Assembly (NCBI RefSeq): GCF_002920635.1
Contig: NZ_PQSR01000014.1
Coordinates: 55,867-119,866, forward strand
Direction: 5' to 3'
Source of the DNA: Streptomyces sp. Ru72
GTDB taxonomy: Bacteria; Actinomycetota; Actinomycetes; Streptomycetales; Streptomycetaceae
DNA: 64,000 nucleotides
Part shown: positions 40,479 through 49,502 of the stretch, piece by piece
Position numbering within the stretch: the stretch's first letter is position 1
How the letters are laid out: every line of letters begins with the position of its first letter
Notes under the pieces: generated by a model
Databases searched by the model: none
The model's input: only the letters and a program-made list of their open reading frames with translations
What the model was told of the DNA's origin: nothing
Made by a program: the position numbers and the translations under genes

Positions 40479-41756
40479 TCAGTTCACCCCCTGGCGCCGG
40501 GCGATCTGCCTGGCCTGGCTGACCGCGTCCTTCCAGGCGTCGTCGGGCTTCTTGCCCTTGGCCTCGATGTTGGTCAGTTCCGTCATGTAGGGGGCCATGA
40601 CGGCGGCGTCGGCGGGCGCCTCGTAGCTGTCCGGGATGGCCTTCGCGGCCGGGCCGAAGACCTCGATGATCTTCTGCCCGCCGAAGAAGGCGTCGGGGCC
40701 CGTCATGGCCGGCATGGCGTACGCGGCCGGGGCGGCGGGGAAGATGGCGGCGTCGGTGAAGCCGCGGGCGTCGTTGGCCGGGCTGAGGATCCAGCTGATG
40801 ATCTTGAATGCCTCTTCGGGGTTGCGGCACTGCTTGGGCAGGGCCAGGTAGGAGCCGCCCTGGTTGGCCGGTCCGCCGGGCATCGCGCACACCCGCCACT
40901 TGCCCTTGGTGCCCGGGGCTGCCTGCTCGATGTCCAGAGCGTGCCAGGCCGCGCCGAGTTCGGTGGTCAGGCTCTTGCCGATGGCGGCGTTCCAGGTGTT
41001 GTCGTTGATCTTGGCGTCGAGGCCGAGGGTGTAGGGGCGCACCGCCGTGGTCCACGCGGTGCGGATGTGGTCCTGGTCGCCGATGAAGTGGTTGTTCTTG
41101 TCGATGAACCGCTGGGTGCCCTGGCCGACGGCCATGTTGAACACCGAGCTGATGTTGTTGACGAGGTAGGTGCCGGGGACCTTCTTCTTCAGCTCGGTGC
41201 CGAGCGCGAAGTAGTCCTCCCACGTCTTGGCCTGTGCGGCGACCTTGTCGGGGTCGGTGGGCAGCCCGGCCTTGGCGAACAGGTCCGCCCGGTAGAAGAG
41301 CGCGGTCGGACCGATGTCGATCGGGAAGCCGACCTGCTTGCCGTCGGCGGTCTGGGCGAGCTTGGTCTTCCAGTCCAGGTACTGGGACGAGATCTTCTTG
41401 AAGCCCAGGTCGTTGAGGTCGAGGAAGCGGCCGGCGTTGGGCAGGAAGGACGCCATGTCCTCGCCCTTGATGCCGGTGATGTCGGGCACGGAGCTGCCCG
41501 CCGCCAGGGTGGTGGTGAGCTTCTGCTTGAAGTCACCGCCGATGGACGAGACGGTCAGCTTGACCTGGCTGCCGAAGTGTGTCTTGGCCTCCGCGACCAC
41601 CTTGTCGCTGAGTGCGCCGCCCCAGTACCACAAGGTGAGGTCCTTGCCGTTCTTGGTGCCGCTCGATCCTGAGCCGCTGCCGCATGCGACGGTCAGGCCG
41701 GACGCGGCCGCGGTGAGCGCGGCGGCCTGGAGGAAGCCTCTACGAGAAAGGTCCAC
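40479..41756 (-). CDS. Sugar ABC transporter substrate-binding lipoprotein (Tat-type signal)
   Basis: The protein is 425 aa. The signal SRRGFLQAAALTAAASGLTV, ending in AC|GSGSGSSG, combines a twin-arginine motif with a lipobox, so it is a Tat-exported lipoprotein. The mature part has the extracellular solute-binding family 1 pattern (LTLWYWGGA, PDITGIKGEDMASF, WNAAIGKSLTTELGAAW). It captures an oligosaccharide for the two permeases. Neighbouring alpha-mannosidase, alpha-fucosidase and beta-galactosidase genes suggest N-glycan-like or plant-glycan fragments (inference). Confidence 0.92.
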   Translation of the reverse strand: MDLSRRGFLQAAALTAAASGLTVACGSGSGSSGTKNGKDLTLWYWGGALSDKVVAEAKTHFGSQVKLTVSSIGGDFKQKLTTTLAAGSSVPDITGIKGEDMASFLPNAGRFLDLNDLGFKKISSQYLDWKTKLAQTADGKQVGFPIDIGPTALFYRADLFAKAGLPTDPDKVAAQAKTWEDYFALGTELKKKVPGTYLVNNISSVFNMAVGQGTQRFIDKNNHFIGDQDHIRTAWTTAVRPYTLGLDAKINDNTWNAAIGKSLTTELGAAWHALDIEQAAPGTKGKWRVCAMPGGPANQGGSYLALPKQCRNPEEAFKIISWILSPANDARGFTDAAIFPAAPAAYAMPAMTGPDAFFGGQKIIEVFGPAAKAIPDSYEAPADAAVMAPYMTELTNIEAKGKKPDDAWKDAVSQARQIARRQGVN

Positions 41757-41806
41757 GGGTCACTCCTGTTGTTCCTGTTGCGTGGTGCTGAGGGGCGTGA
41801 TGAGAG

Positions 41807-42859
41807 TCAGTGCTGCCGTGCGAAGGCCCGTGGGCCGGCGGTCGTGCGAGGGATCGGCGGGGTGACGGGGGCGTGGGGCACGGGTGGGCCCACGTCCGCC
41901 GGGAGGCGGTCCGCCAGGAAGCCGTAGACCTGCTTGAGGTCGGGGTCGGCCAGGGAGCGCCACCAGCGGTCGACGCCGTACCAGCCGGGGGCGGCGAGGG
42001 CTCCGCCGTGGTGCTGTACGGACAGGCCCGCGGCGAGCACGGCGAACCGCAGCCGTTCCTCAAGCGGCCAGCCGCCGAGCGAGGCGGCGACGAAGCTCGC
42101 GCCGAACACGTCGCCGGCGCCCGTCGCGTCCAGTACGCCGACGTCGAGGGCCGGGGCCTCGGCGTACTCGCCCGTCGTCTGGTCGACGGCCACGGCGCCG
42201 GCGCCGCCCCGCGTGACCACGACGACCGGCACCAGCTCGGAGAGCGTGCCGAGCGCCGCGACCGCGCTGTCGGTGCGGCTGTAGGCCATCGCCTCGGTCT
42301 CGTTGGGGAGGAAGGCGTGACACAGGGAGAGCTGGTCGAGGAGGTCCCGGGACCATCGCCGGGTGGGGTCCCAGCCGACGTCGGCGTAGATCTGGGTGCC
42401 GTTCGCGGCGGCCTTGGCGAGCCAGGCGCGGGGCTCGGCCTCGAGGTGCACCAGGGCGGTGCGCGCCTCGGGCACCTCACGCATCAGCTCGTCCTGCGTG
42501 TACGGGGGCTCCTGGCCGTGCGTGACCAGGGCCCGGTCGTCGCCGTACGCGAGCGAGACGGTGACGGGAGTGGGCCAGCCGCTCGCGGTGCGGGAGAGCG
42601 AGAGGTCGACGTGCTCCTGGTCGCCGATGACGTCCTGGCAGTACGCGCCGTAGAAGTCGTCGCCGAAGACCGTGGCCAGGGAGGTGCTCAGGCCGAAGCG
42701 GGCGGCGGCCACCGCGAGGTTCGCGATGCCGCCCGGGCCGCAGCCCATGCCCGCCGTCCAGATCTCCTCGCCCGGTGTCGGTGCTTTGCCCAGGCCCGTG
42801 AGGACGAGGTCGTAGAAGAGCAGCCCGGTCAACAGCACATCGGGCCGGTCGACGTCCAC
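41807..42859 (-). CDS. PfkB-family carbohydrate kinase
   Basis: The protein is 350 aa. PfkB signatures are GPGGIANLAVAAARFG near the N-terminus and the catalytic/anion-hole motif LDATGAGDVFGASFV. It phosphorylates a sugar or nucleoside with ATP. It is the first gene of the leftward glycan operon, 50 bp before the binding protein and divergent from the DeoR gene. It may provide the phosphorylated substrate that the GH4 enzyme needs (inference). The C-terminal ~50 residues after the family core are Pro-rich. Confidence 0.88.
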   Translation of the reverse strand: MDVDRPDVLLTGLLFYDLVLTGLGKAPTPGEEIWTAGMGCGPGGIANLAVAAARFGLSTSLATVFGDDFYGAYCQDVIGDQEHVDLSLSRTASGWPTPVTVSLAYGDDRALVTHGQEPPYTQDELMREVPEARTALVHLEAEPRAWLAKAAANGTQIYADVGWDPTRRWSRDLLDQLSLCHAFLPNETEAMAYSRTDSAVAALGTLSELVPVVVVTRGGAGAVAVDQTTGEYAEAPALDVGVLDATGAGDVFGASFVAASLGGWPLEERLRFAVLAAGLSVQHHGGALAAPGWYGVDRWWRSLADPDLKQVYGFLADRLPADVGPPVPHAPVTPPIPRTTAGPRAFARQH

Positions 42860-42966
42860 GCGTGGGTCCTCTCGTCAGAACTGCTCAAACTCGGTGCACG
42901 GAATCGTGCGCTCATCGACGAGATTGGTCAATACTCAAGCAGAAGTGAGCATAGAAATGATTGAAG

Positions 42967-43752
42967 ATGACGAGTAGTGTTCGCGGCGTGCTGGCAGAAC
43001 GACGACACCAACTCATCCTGCGGGTCCTGCGCTCCGGCGGGCCCGCGTCAGTGACCGATCTCTCCGAGCAGCTCGGTGTGAGCCCGGCCACCATCCGGCG
43101 CGACCTCGTCAAGCTGGAGGAGGACGGCCTGCTCACGCGGGTGCACGGTGGCGCGGTCGTGGAGGACGGCGACCAGCCCTTCGCCGAGGTCGCCGAGGTG
43201 CGCGTGTCCGAGAAGGACGCGATAGCCGCGCACGCCGCAGAGATGATCACGGACGGACAGTCGGTGCTGCTCGACATCGGCACCACCGCCTACCGCCTGG
43301 CCCGACGGCTGCACGGCCGCCGGCTCACCGTGATCACCAGCAACCTCGTCGTCTACGAGGAGCTCGCCGACGACGAGGGCATCGAGCTGGTGCTGCTCGG
43401 CGGCATGGTCCGCCGCGAGTACCGCTCGCTGGTCGGCTTCCTCACCGAGGACAACCTGCGCCAGCTCCACGCGGACTGGCTCTTCCTCGGCACCAGCGGG
43501 GTCCGGCCCGGCGGGCAGGTGATGGACACGACGGTCGTCGAGGTACCGGTCAAGCGAGCCATGATCAAGGCGAGCGACAGGGTCGTCCTGCTCGCCGACT
43601 CGGCCAAGTTCCCGGGTACGGGTATGGCGAAGGTCTGCGGTCCCGAGGACCTGGATGTGGTGGTGTCGGACGCGCCGGTGAACGCGGCGACCCGCTCCTC
43701 GCTGGACGAGGCGGGCGTCGAGGTGATCGTGGCAGGAAAGGTGCAAGCGTGA
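42967..43752 (+). CDS. DeoR-family regulator of the glycan locus
   Basis: The protein is 261 aa from ATG 42967; GTG 42988 is an alternative start. The DeoR HTH is textbook (SVTDLSEQLGVSPATIRRDL, then LTRVHGGAV). The C-terminal sugar-phosphate-sensing domain has LLDIGTTAYRLARRL, TSNLVVYEEL and LGGMVRREYRSLVG. DeoR proteins respond to phosphorylated sugars, which fits the kinase next door. It lies between the two divergent operons and overlaps the GH4 gene by 4 bp (GTGA), so it probably controls both sides. The 107-bp divergent region carries CTCAA/TGAGC half-sites but no clean palindrome. Confidence 0.9.
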   Translation: MTSSVRGVLAERRHQLILRVLRSGGPASVTDLSEQLGVSPATIRRDLVKLEEDGLLTRVHGGAVVEDGDQPFAEVAEVRVSEKDAIAAHAAEMITDGQSVLLDIGTTAYRLARRLHGRRLTVITSNLVVYEELADDEGIELVLLGGMVRREYRSLVGFLTEDNLRQLHADWLFLGTSGVRPGGQVMDTTVVEVPVKRAMIKASDRVVLLADSAKFPGTGMAKVCGPEDLDVVVSDAPVNAATRSSLDEAGVEVIVAGKVQA

Positions 43753-45086
43753 AGCTGACGATTCTGGGCGGTGGCGGCTTCCGCGTCCCGCTCGTGTACG
43801 GGGCGCTCCTGACGGACCGCGCCGAGGGCCGCGTCACCCGGGTCGTGCTGCACGATCTGGACGCGGGCCGGCTCTCGGCCGTGACCCGGGTCCTGGCCGA
43901 GCAGGCCGCGGGGGTGCCCGACGCGCCCGAGGTGACCGCCACGACCGATCTCGACGAGGCCCTGCGCGGCGCCGACTTCGTCTTCTCCGCGATCCGCGTG
44001 GGCGGCCTGGAGGGCAGGGCGAACGACGAGCGCGTGGCCCTCGCGGAGGGCGTCCTCGGGCAGGAGACGGTCGGCGCCGGGGGCATCGCCTACGGGCTGC
44101 GCACGGTCCCGGTCGCCGTCGACATCGCCCGGCGGGTGGCCCGGCTCGCCCCCGACGCCTGGGTCATCAACTTCACCAACCCGGCGGGCCTCGTCACGGA
44201 GGCCATGTCCCGCCACCTGGGCGACCGCGTCATCGGCATCTGCGACTCACCGGTCGGCCTCGGCCGCCGCATCGCCCGTGTGCTCGGCGCGAACCCCAAG
44301 GAGGCGTGGATCGACTACGTCGGCCTCAACCACCTCGGCTGGGTCCGCGGCCTGCGCGTCGCCGGCCGCGACGAACTCCCGCGCCTGCTCGCCGACCCCG
44401 ACCTGCTCGGCTCCTTCGAGGAGGGCAAGCTCTTCGGGACCGAGTGGCTGCAGTCGCTGGGCGCGATCCCCAACGAGTATCTGCACTACTACTACTTCAA
44501 CCGCGAGTCCGTGCGCGCGTACCAGCACGCCGAGAAGACCCGCGGCGCCTTCCTGCGCGACCAGCAGGCGCACTTCTACGAACAGGTCGCGCGGCCGGGC
44601 GCCTCCGCCCTTCAGGCATGGGAACGCACCCGCGCCGAGCGGGAGGCCACCTACATGGCCGAGAACCGCGAGACCGCGGGCGCCGGCGAGCGCGAGGCCG
44701 ACGACCTGTCCGGCGGATACGAGAAGGTCGCGATCGCCCTGATGCGGGCGATCGCGCGGGACGAGCGCACGACCCTGATCCTCAACGTCCGCAACCGCGG
44801 CACCCTGTCCGTCCTCGACACCGAGGCCGTCATCGAGGTCCCGTGCCTGGTCGACGCGAACGGTGCGCACCCGGTCGCGGTCGACCCGCTGCCGGGCCAC
44901 GCCACCGGACTGGTCTGCGCGGTCAAGGCGGTGGAGCGCGAGGTGCTCGCCGCCGCCGAGTCCGGCGACCGCGCGACGGCCGTGAAGGCGTTCGCCCTCC
45001 ATCCGCTGGTCGACTCCGTGAACGTGGCCCGCAGGCTGGTCGAGGGCTACACGGCGGTCCACCCCGGGCTGGCGTACCTTAGGTGA
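43749..45086 (+). CDS. GH4 family glycosidase (annotated class: 6-phospho-beta-glucosidase)
   Basis: The protein is 445 aa. The NAD-binding N-terminus is LTILGGGGFRVPLVYGAL, followed by the GH4 metal centre: Cys in GICDSPVG and His in VGLNHLGW. GH4 enzymes hydrolyse glycosides by an NAD/Mn redox-elimination route. The CDSP motif differs from CNIP (6-phosphoglucosidases) and CHEV/CHSV (non-phosphorylated alpha-glycosides), so the substrate is open. The locus has an ABC importer, not a PTS, so if the substrate is phosphorylated it must be phosphorylated inside the cell. Confidence 0.88.
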   Translation: MKLTILGGGGFRVPLVYGALLTDRAEGRVTRVVLHDLDAGRLSAVTRVLAEQAAGVPDAPEVTATTDLDEALRGADFVFSAIRVGGLEGRANDERVALAEGVLGQETVGAGGIAYGLRTVPVAVDIARRVARLAPDAWVINFTNPAGLVTEAMSRHLGDRVIGICDSPVGLGRRIARVLGANPKEAWIDYVGLNHLGWVRGLRVAGRDELPRLLADPDLLGSFEEGKLFGTEWLQSLGAIPNEYLHYYYFNRESVRAYQHAEKTRGAFLRDQQAHFYEQVARPGASALQAWERTRAEREATYMAENRETAGAGEREADDLSGGYEKVAIALMRAIARDERTTLILNVRNRGTLSVLDTEAVIEVPCLVDANGAHPVAVDPLPGHATGLVCAVKAVEREVLAAAESGDRATAVKAFALHPLVDSVNVARRLVEGYTAVHPGLAYLR

Positions 45087-45095
45087 ACACCTCTC

Positions 45096-45109
45096 AGTAA
45101 GCGCTTTCC
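45096..45109. promoter_or_regulatory. LacI-type half-palindrome in front of the alpha-mannosidase gene
   Basis: AGTAAGCGCTTTCC contains the perfect AAGCGCTT core with imperfect flanks, resembling LacI-family operators. It lies 35 bp upstream of the GH38 start in a 57-bp gap, so the two glycosidase genes downstream may have extra control beyond DeoR. Confidence 0.35.
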
Positions 45110-45143
45110 CTCTCTAGCCTCCCGCTCTCCCTGGAGACACCGA

Positions 45144-48100
45144 ATGCACGACGAACGCCGCCGGATCGAGGAGCGCGTCCAGCGCCTCCACGACCAGCGC
45201 ATCAAGACCGCGATCTACGCCGCCACGGTTCCCCTCGAGGTGGAGGCCTGGCAGGCCCCGGGGGAGCCGGTCCCGTTCGCCGAGGCCGCCGCCGCGTCCT
45301 ACGCGCCCTTCTCGATGGGAACCCCATGGGGCCCGCCGTGGGGCACCACCTGGTTCCGGATGCGTGGACAGGTCCCCGCGGAGTGGGCCGGCCGGCGCGT
45401 CGAGGCCGTCATCGACCTCGGCTTCGTGGGCGACTGGCCCGGCAACCAGGCCGAGGCCCTGGTGCACCTGACCGACGGCCGGCCGCTGAAGGCCGTCAAC
45501 CCGCTCAACCAGTACGTCCCGATCGCCCACCCGGCCGTCGGCGGCGAGGAGATCCACTACCTCGTCGAGGCCGCCTCCAACCCGGACATCCTCGCGCACA
45601 ATTTCGCGGCCCCCACCCCGCTCGGCGACGTGCTGACAGCAGGGGACAAGCCGCTCTACACCTTCCGGCGCGCCGACATCGCCATCCTGGACGAGGACGT
45701 CTGGCACCTCGACCTCGACATCCAGGTGCTGCGCGAGCTGATGCTGGAGCTCGGCGAGCACGACCCGCGCCGGCACGAGATCATGCATGCCCTCGACCGG
45801 GCGATGGACCTGCTCGACCTCGACGACGTCTCCGGCTCGGCCGCCTCCGTCCGGGAGGCGCTGAAGCCCGCCCTCGCCAAGCCCGCGCACGCCAGCGCGC
45901 ACATCGTCTCCGGCGTCGGCCACGCGCACATCGACTCCGCCTGGCTGTGGCCGATCCGGGAGACCAAGCGCAAGACCTCCCGCACCTTCTCCAACGTCAC
46001 GTCCCTGGCCGACGAGTACGAGGAGTTCGTCTTCGCCTGCTCGCAGGCCCAGCAGTACGAGTGGGTGCGCGACAACTACCCGCACGTGTGGGCCCGTATC
46101 CAGGAGTCGGTGAAGAAGGGCCAGTGGGCCCCGGTCGGCGGCATGTGGGTGGAGGCCGACGGCAACCTGCCCGGCGGCGAGGCCATCGCCCGCCAGCTCA
46201 TCCACGGCAAGCGGTTCTTCATCGAGCACTTCGGCATCGAGACCAAGGGCGTCTGGCTGCCGGACTCCTTCGGCTACACCGCCGCCTACCCGCAGCTCGC
46301 CAAGCTCGCCGGCAACGAGTGGTTCCTGACCCAGAAGATCTCGTGGAACCAGACCAACAGGTTCCCCCACCACACCTTCTGGTGGGAGGGCATCGACGGC
46401 ACCCGCATCTTCACCCACTTCCCGCCGGTCGACACCTACAACGCCCGCTTCAGCGGCGAGGAGATGGCCCGGGCGGTGCGCAACTACCAGGAGAAGGGCG
46501 GCGCGACGCGCTCGCTGGCCCCCTTCGGCTGGGGTGACGGCGGTGGCGGCCCCACCCGCGAGATCATGGAGCGGGCGCGGCGGCTGAAGAACCTGGAGGG
46601 CTCCGCCCGGGTCGAGGTCGAACACCCCGACGCGTTCTTCGCCAAGGCCCGCGAGGAGTACCCGGACGCCCCGGTGTGGGTGGGCGAGCTGTACCTGGAG
46701 CTGCACCGGGCCACCTACACCTCCCAGGCCCGCACCAAGCAGGGCAACCGACGCAGCGAACACCGGCTGCGCGAGGCGGAGTTGTGGGCGACCACGGCCG
46801 CGCTCCACGCCCCGGGCTACGCCTACCCGTACGAGAAGCTCGACCGGCTGTGGAAGACGGTCCTGCTGCACCAGTTCCACGACATCCTGCCGGGCTCGTC
46901 GATCGCCTGGGTGCACCGCGAGGCCGAGGCCGAGTACGCCCGCGTCGCCCAGGAGCTGGAGGAGCTGACGGCGCAGGCGGTGGCCGCGCTGGGCGCCGGC
47001 GGCACCCGCGTCTTCAACACCAGCCCCTTCGACCGCGCCGAGGTCGTCCGCACGGCCACGGGCGTCCCGGTCTACGCCGAGGTGCCGGCCAACGGCAGCG
47101 CGCCCGTGGCGGTCGCCGCCCCGCCGCAGCCGGTCACGGTGAGCGGCCGTGTGCTCGACAACGGCCTCGTGCGCGTCGAGGTCGCGGAGGACGGCACGCT
47201 GGCCTCCGTGCGCGACCTGCGGGCCGGTGGCCGTGAGGTCCTCGCCGACAAGGGCAATCTGCTGCGCCTGCACACCGACCTGCCGAACTACTGGGACGCC
47301 TGGGACGTCGACAAGCACTACAAGAACCGCTACACGGATCTGCTGGACGCCGACTCCGTGACGGTCGTGGAGGAGGACCCGCTGCTCGGCGCGATCCGCG
47401 TGGAGCGGAGCTTCGGCAAGGGCTCGAAGATCACGCAGACGATCACGCTCCGCGCCGGCAGCCCCCGTATCGACTTCGAGACGGACATCGACTGGCACGA
47501 GGCGGAGAAGTTCCTCAAGGCGGGCTTCCCGGTCGACATCCGCGCCCCGCACTCCTCCGCGGAGATCCAGTTCGGGCACATCCAGCGGCCCACCCACACC
47601 AACACCAGCTGGGAGGCGGCCCGTTTCGAGGTCTCCGGCCACCGCTGGGTGCACATCGCCGAGCCCGGCTACGGCGTCGCGGTCATCAACGACTCGACCT
47701 ACGGCCACGACGTCTCCCGCACGGTCCGCGAGGACGGCGGCACCACGACCAGGGTGAGCCTCAGCCTGGTCCGCGCCCCGCGCATCCCGGACCCGGGCGC
47801 CGACCAGGGCCGCCACCGCTTCACGTACTCCCTCCTCCCGGGCGCGACCATCGATGACGCGGTCGCCGAGGGCTACGCCCTCAACCTCCCCCTCCGGGTG
47901 GCCGAGGCGGCGGGCGCGCCGGAGCCGGTCGTCTCCGTGGACGGCCAGGGCGTCACCATGGAGGCGGTGAAGCTCGCCGACGACGAGTCCGGTGACGTCG
48001 TCGTACGGCTCTACGAGTCGCGCGGCGGACGCGCCGAGGGTGTGCTCCACACGGGCTTCCCGCTCGCCGGCGCCCAGGTGACGGACCTGCTGGAGCGCCC

Positions 48101-48188
48101 GCTGGAGGACGCGGAGATCGTCGACGGCGGTGTCCCCGTCGCGCTGCGGCCCTTCCAGATCGTGACCCTCCGCCTGCGGAGGGGCTGA
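45144..48188 (+). CDS. GH38 alpha-mannosidase
   Basis: The protein is 1014 aa. The zinc-binding motif GHAHIDSAWLWPIRET and the nucleophile Asp in WLPDSFGYTAAYPQL mark the catalytic domain (residues about 250-550). A mid-domain (LHQFHDILPGSSIAWVHREA) and C-terminal beta-sandwich follow. There is no signal peptide, so it is cytoplasmic and works on imported mannosides. It belongs to the bacterial/vacuolar-like class that trims alpha-mannosyl residues from N-glycan fragments. It is co-transcribed with the fucosidase gene 3 bp downstream. Confidence 0.95.
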   Translation: MHDERRRIEERVQRLHDQRIKTAIYAATVPLEVEAWQAPGEPVPFAEAAAASYAPFSMGTPWGPPWGTTWFRMRGQVPAEWAGRRVEAVIDLGFVGDWPGNQAEALVHLTDGRPLKAVNPLNQYVPIAHPAVGGEEIHYLVEAASNPDILAHNFAAPTPLGDVLTAGDKPLYTFRRADIAILDEDVWHLDLDIQVLRELMLELGEHDPRRHEIMHALDRAMDLLDLDDVSGSAASVREALKPALAKPAHASAHIVSGVGHAHIDSAWLWPIRETKRKTSRTFSNVTSLADEYEEFVFACSQAQQYEWVRDNYPHVWARIQESVKKGQWAPVGGMWVEADGNLPGGEAIARQLIHGKRFFIEHFGIETKGVWLPDSFGYTAAYPQLAKLAGNEWFLTQKISWNQTNRFPHHTFWWEGIDGTRIFTHFPPVDTYNARFSGEEMARAVRNYQEKGGATRSLAPFGWGDGGGGPTREIMERARRLKNLEGSARVEVEHPDAFFAKAREEYPDAPVWVGELYLELHRATYTSQARTKQGNRRSEHRLREAELWATTAALHAPGYAYPYEKLDRLWKTVLLHQFHDILPGSSIAWVHREAEAEYARVAQELEELTAQAVAALGAGGTRVFNTSPFDRAEVVRTATGVPVYAEVPANGSAPVAVAAPPQPVTVSGRVLDNGLVRVEVAEDGTLASVRDLRAGGREVLADKGNLLRLHTDLPNYWDAWDVDKHYKNRYTDLLDADSVTVVEEDPLLGAIRVERSFGKGSKITQTITLRAGSPRIDFETDIDWHEAEKFLKAGFPVDIRAPHSSAEIQFGHIQRPTHTNTSWEAARFEVSGHRWVHIAEPGYGVAVINDSTYGHDVSRTVREDGGTTTRVSLSLVRAPRIPDPGADQGRHRFTYSLLPGATIDDAVAEGYALNLPLRVAEAAGAPEPVVSVDGQGVTMEAVKLADDESGDVVVRLYESRGGRAEGVLHTGFPLAGAQVTDLLERPLEDAEIVDGGVPVALRPFQIVTLRLRRG

Positions 48189-48191
48189 CCG

Positions 48192-49442
48192 GTGGCCATG
48201 CAACCCTGGTTCACCGACGCCAAGTTGGGGATCTTCGTGCACTGGGGCATCTATGCCGTCGACGGCGTCCAGGAGTCGTGGTCGTTCTACGACGACATCG
48301 TGCCGCACGAGCAGTACATGTCCCAGCTGGAGCGTTTCACCGGCGCCGACTACGACCCGAAGGCGTGGGCGGACCTGTTCGCCCGCGCCGGCGCCAGGTA
48401 CGCCGTGCTGACGAGCCGTCACCACGACGGGGTGGCCCTGTGGGACACGCGGTACGGCGACCTCAACCTCGGCAAGGACTACATCGGCCCGTACGCGGAG
48501 GCACTGCGCGAGAAGGGGCTCAAGGTCGGCCTCTACTACTCCCACTCCGACTGGAACCACCCCGACTACGCCTCCACGCGCAAGCCGGGCCGCCCGCCGG
48601 AGCTGGAGGACAACCGCTACTCCGAGGTGGCGGCCGAGGACGAGGACCTTGAGGCCTGGGAGCGGTTCATCGCCTACCGGGACGGCCAGGTCGAGGAGTT
48701 GGCCTCCCGGTACCGTCCCGACCTGATGTGGTTCGACGGCGAGTGGGACCGCAGCGAGGAGCAGTGGCGCATCCCCGAACTCGCCGCGCTCATCCGCAGT
48801 TACGTGCCCCACGTCGTCTTCAACGCCCGCATGCTCAGCGAGGGCGACTACGCCACCCCGGAGCAGGGCGCTCCCATCGTTCCGCCGGAGGGCCCCTGGG
48901 AGCTGTGCCTGACGATCAACGACTCCTGGGGCTACCAGCACCACGACCACAACCACAAGTCGCTGTCCCAGCTGATCCGCTACTTCACCGAGACCATCGG
49001 CGCAGGCGGCAACCTGCTCCTGGACGTCGGCCCGATGGAGGACGGCACCATCCCGCAGCCCCAGGTGGAGCGTCTGGAGGGCCTGGGGGAGTGGATCCGC
49101 AAGCACGCGGAGGCGGTGTACGGAACGGTGCGCGGCCTGCCGGCCGGACACCACTACGGCCCCAGCACCCTTTCCGCCGACCGCCGCACCCTCTACCTGA
49201 CCCTGTTCGACATCCCGCGCGCCGAGACAGGCGTCCGGGGCCTCGCCACGCCGGTCCGCAAGGTCACCGTGCTCGGCACCGGCACCGAACTCGGCCACCG
49301 GGTCGTCGGCGGACTGCACGAGGCGGTCGGTGTGCTGTGGATCGACCCGCCGTCCGAGGCCGACCTGGACCCGTACGCCACCGTCCTCGCGGTCGAGTTG
49401 GACGGCGAGCTGGAGCTCTACCGGGGCTCGGGCCGCTTCTGA
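48192..49442 (+). CDS. GH29 alpha-L-fucosidase
   Basis: The protein is 416 aa; GTG start after GGAGGGG. It shows WFTDAKLGIFVHWGIYAVDG, TSRHHDGVALWDTRYGDLNL and the nucleophile Asp in DLMWFDGEWD. There is no signal peptide, so it is intracellular. It removes alpha-linked fucose from imported oligosaccharides. With GH38 and GH2 it forms a set able to strip fucosylated, galactosylated, mannose-containing glycans. It ends the rightward operon at a strong terminator. Confidence 0.93.
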   Translation: MAMQPWFTDAKLGIFVHWGIYAVDGVQESWSFYDDIVPHEQYMSQLERFTGADYDPKAWADLFARAGARYAVLTSRHHDGVALWDTRYGDLNLGKDYIGPYAEALREKGLKVGLYYSHSDWNHPDYASTRKPGRPPELEDNRYSEVAAEDEDLEAWERFIAYRDGQVEELASRYRPDLMWFDGEWDRSEEQWRIPELAALIRSYVPHVVFNARMLSEGDYATPEQGAPIVPPEGPWELCLTINDSWGYQHHDHNHKSLSQLIRYFTETIGAGGNLLLDVGPMEDGTIPQPQVERLEGLGEWIRKHAEAVYGTVRGLPAGHHYGPSTLSADRRTLYLTLFDIPRAETGVRGLATPVRKVTVLGTGTELGHRVVGGLHEAVGVLWIDPPSEADLDPYATVLAVELDGELELYRGSGRF

Positions 49443-49448
49443 CGGTCA

Positions 49449-49482
49449 GGGGGTGCCCGACGTGCCGGGCACCCCCTTTTTT
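49449..49482 (+). terminator. Rho-independent terminator after the fucosidase gene
   Basis: GGGGGTGCCCG (49449-49459) pairs with CGGGCACCCCC (49466-49476), followed by six Ts. It is a classic intrinsic terminator, rare in such GC-rich DNA. Confidence 0.9.
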
Positions 49483-49502
49483 CCCGTTCGTGGCTTCCTC
49501 GG

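Noticed and set aside
45114..49319. Very long open frame (about 1,400 codons) on the minus strand opposite GH4/GH38/GH29
   Set aside because: It is antisense to three clearly recognisable enzymes, its product is Val/Arg/Gly/Leu-rich with no domain, and such mirror frames are expected in DNA with very high third-position GC.
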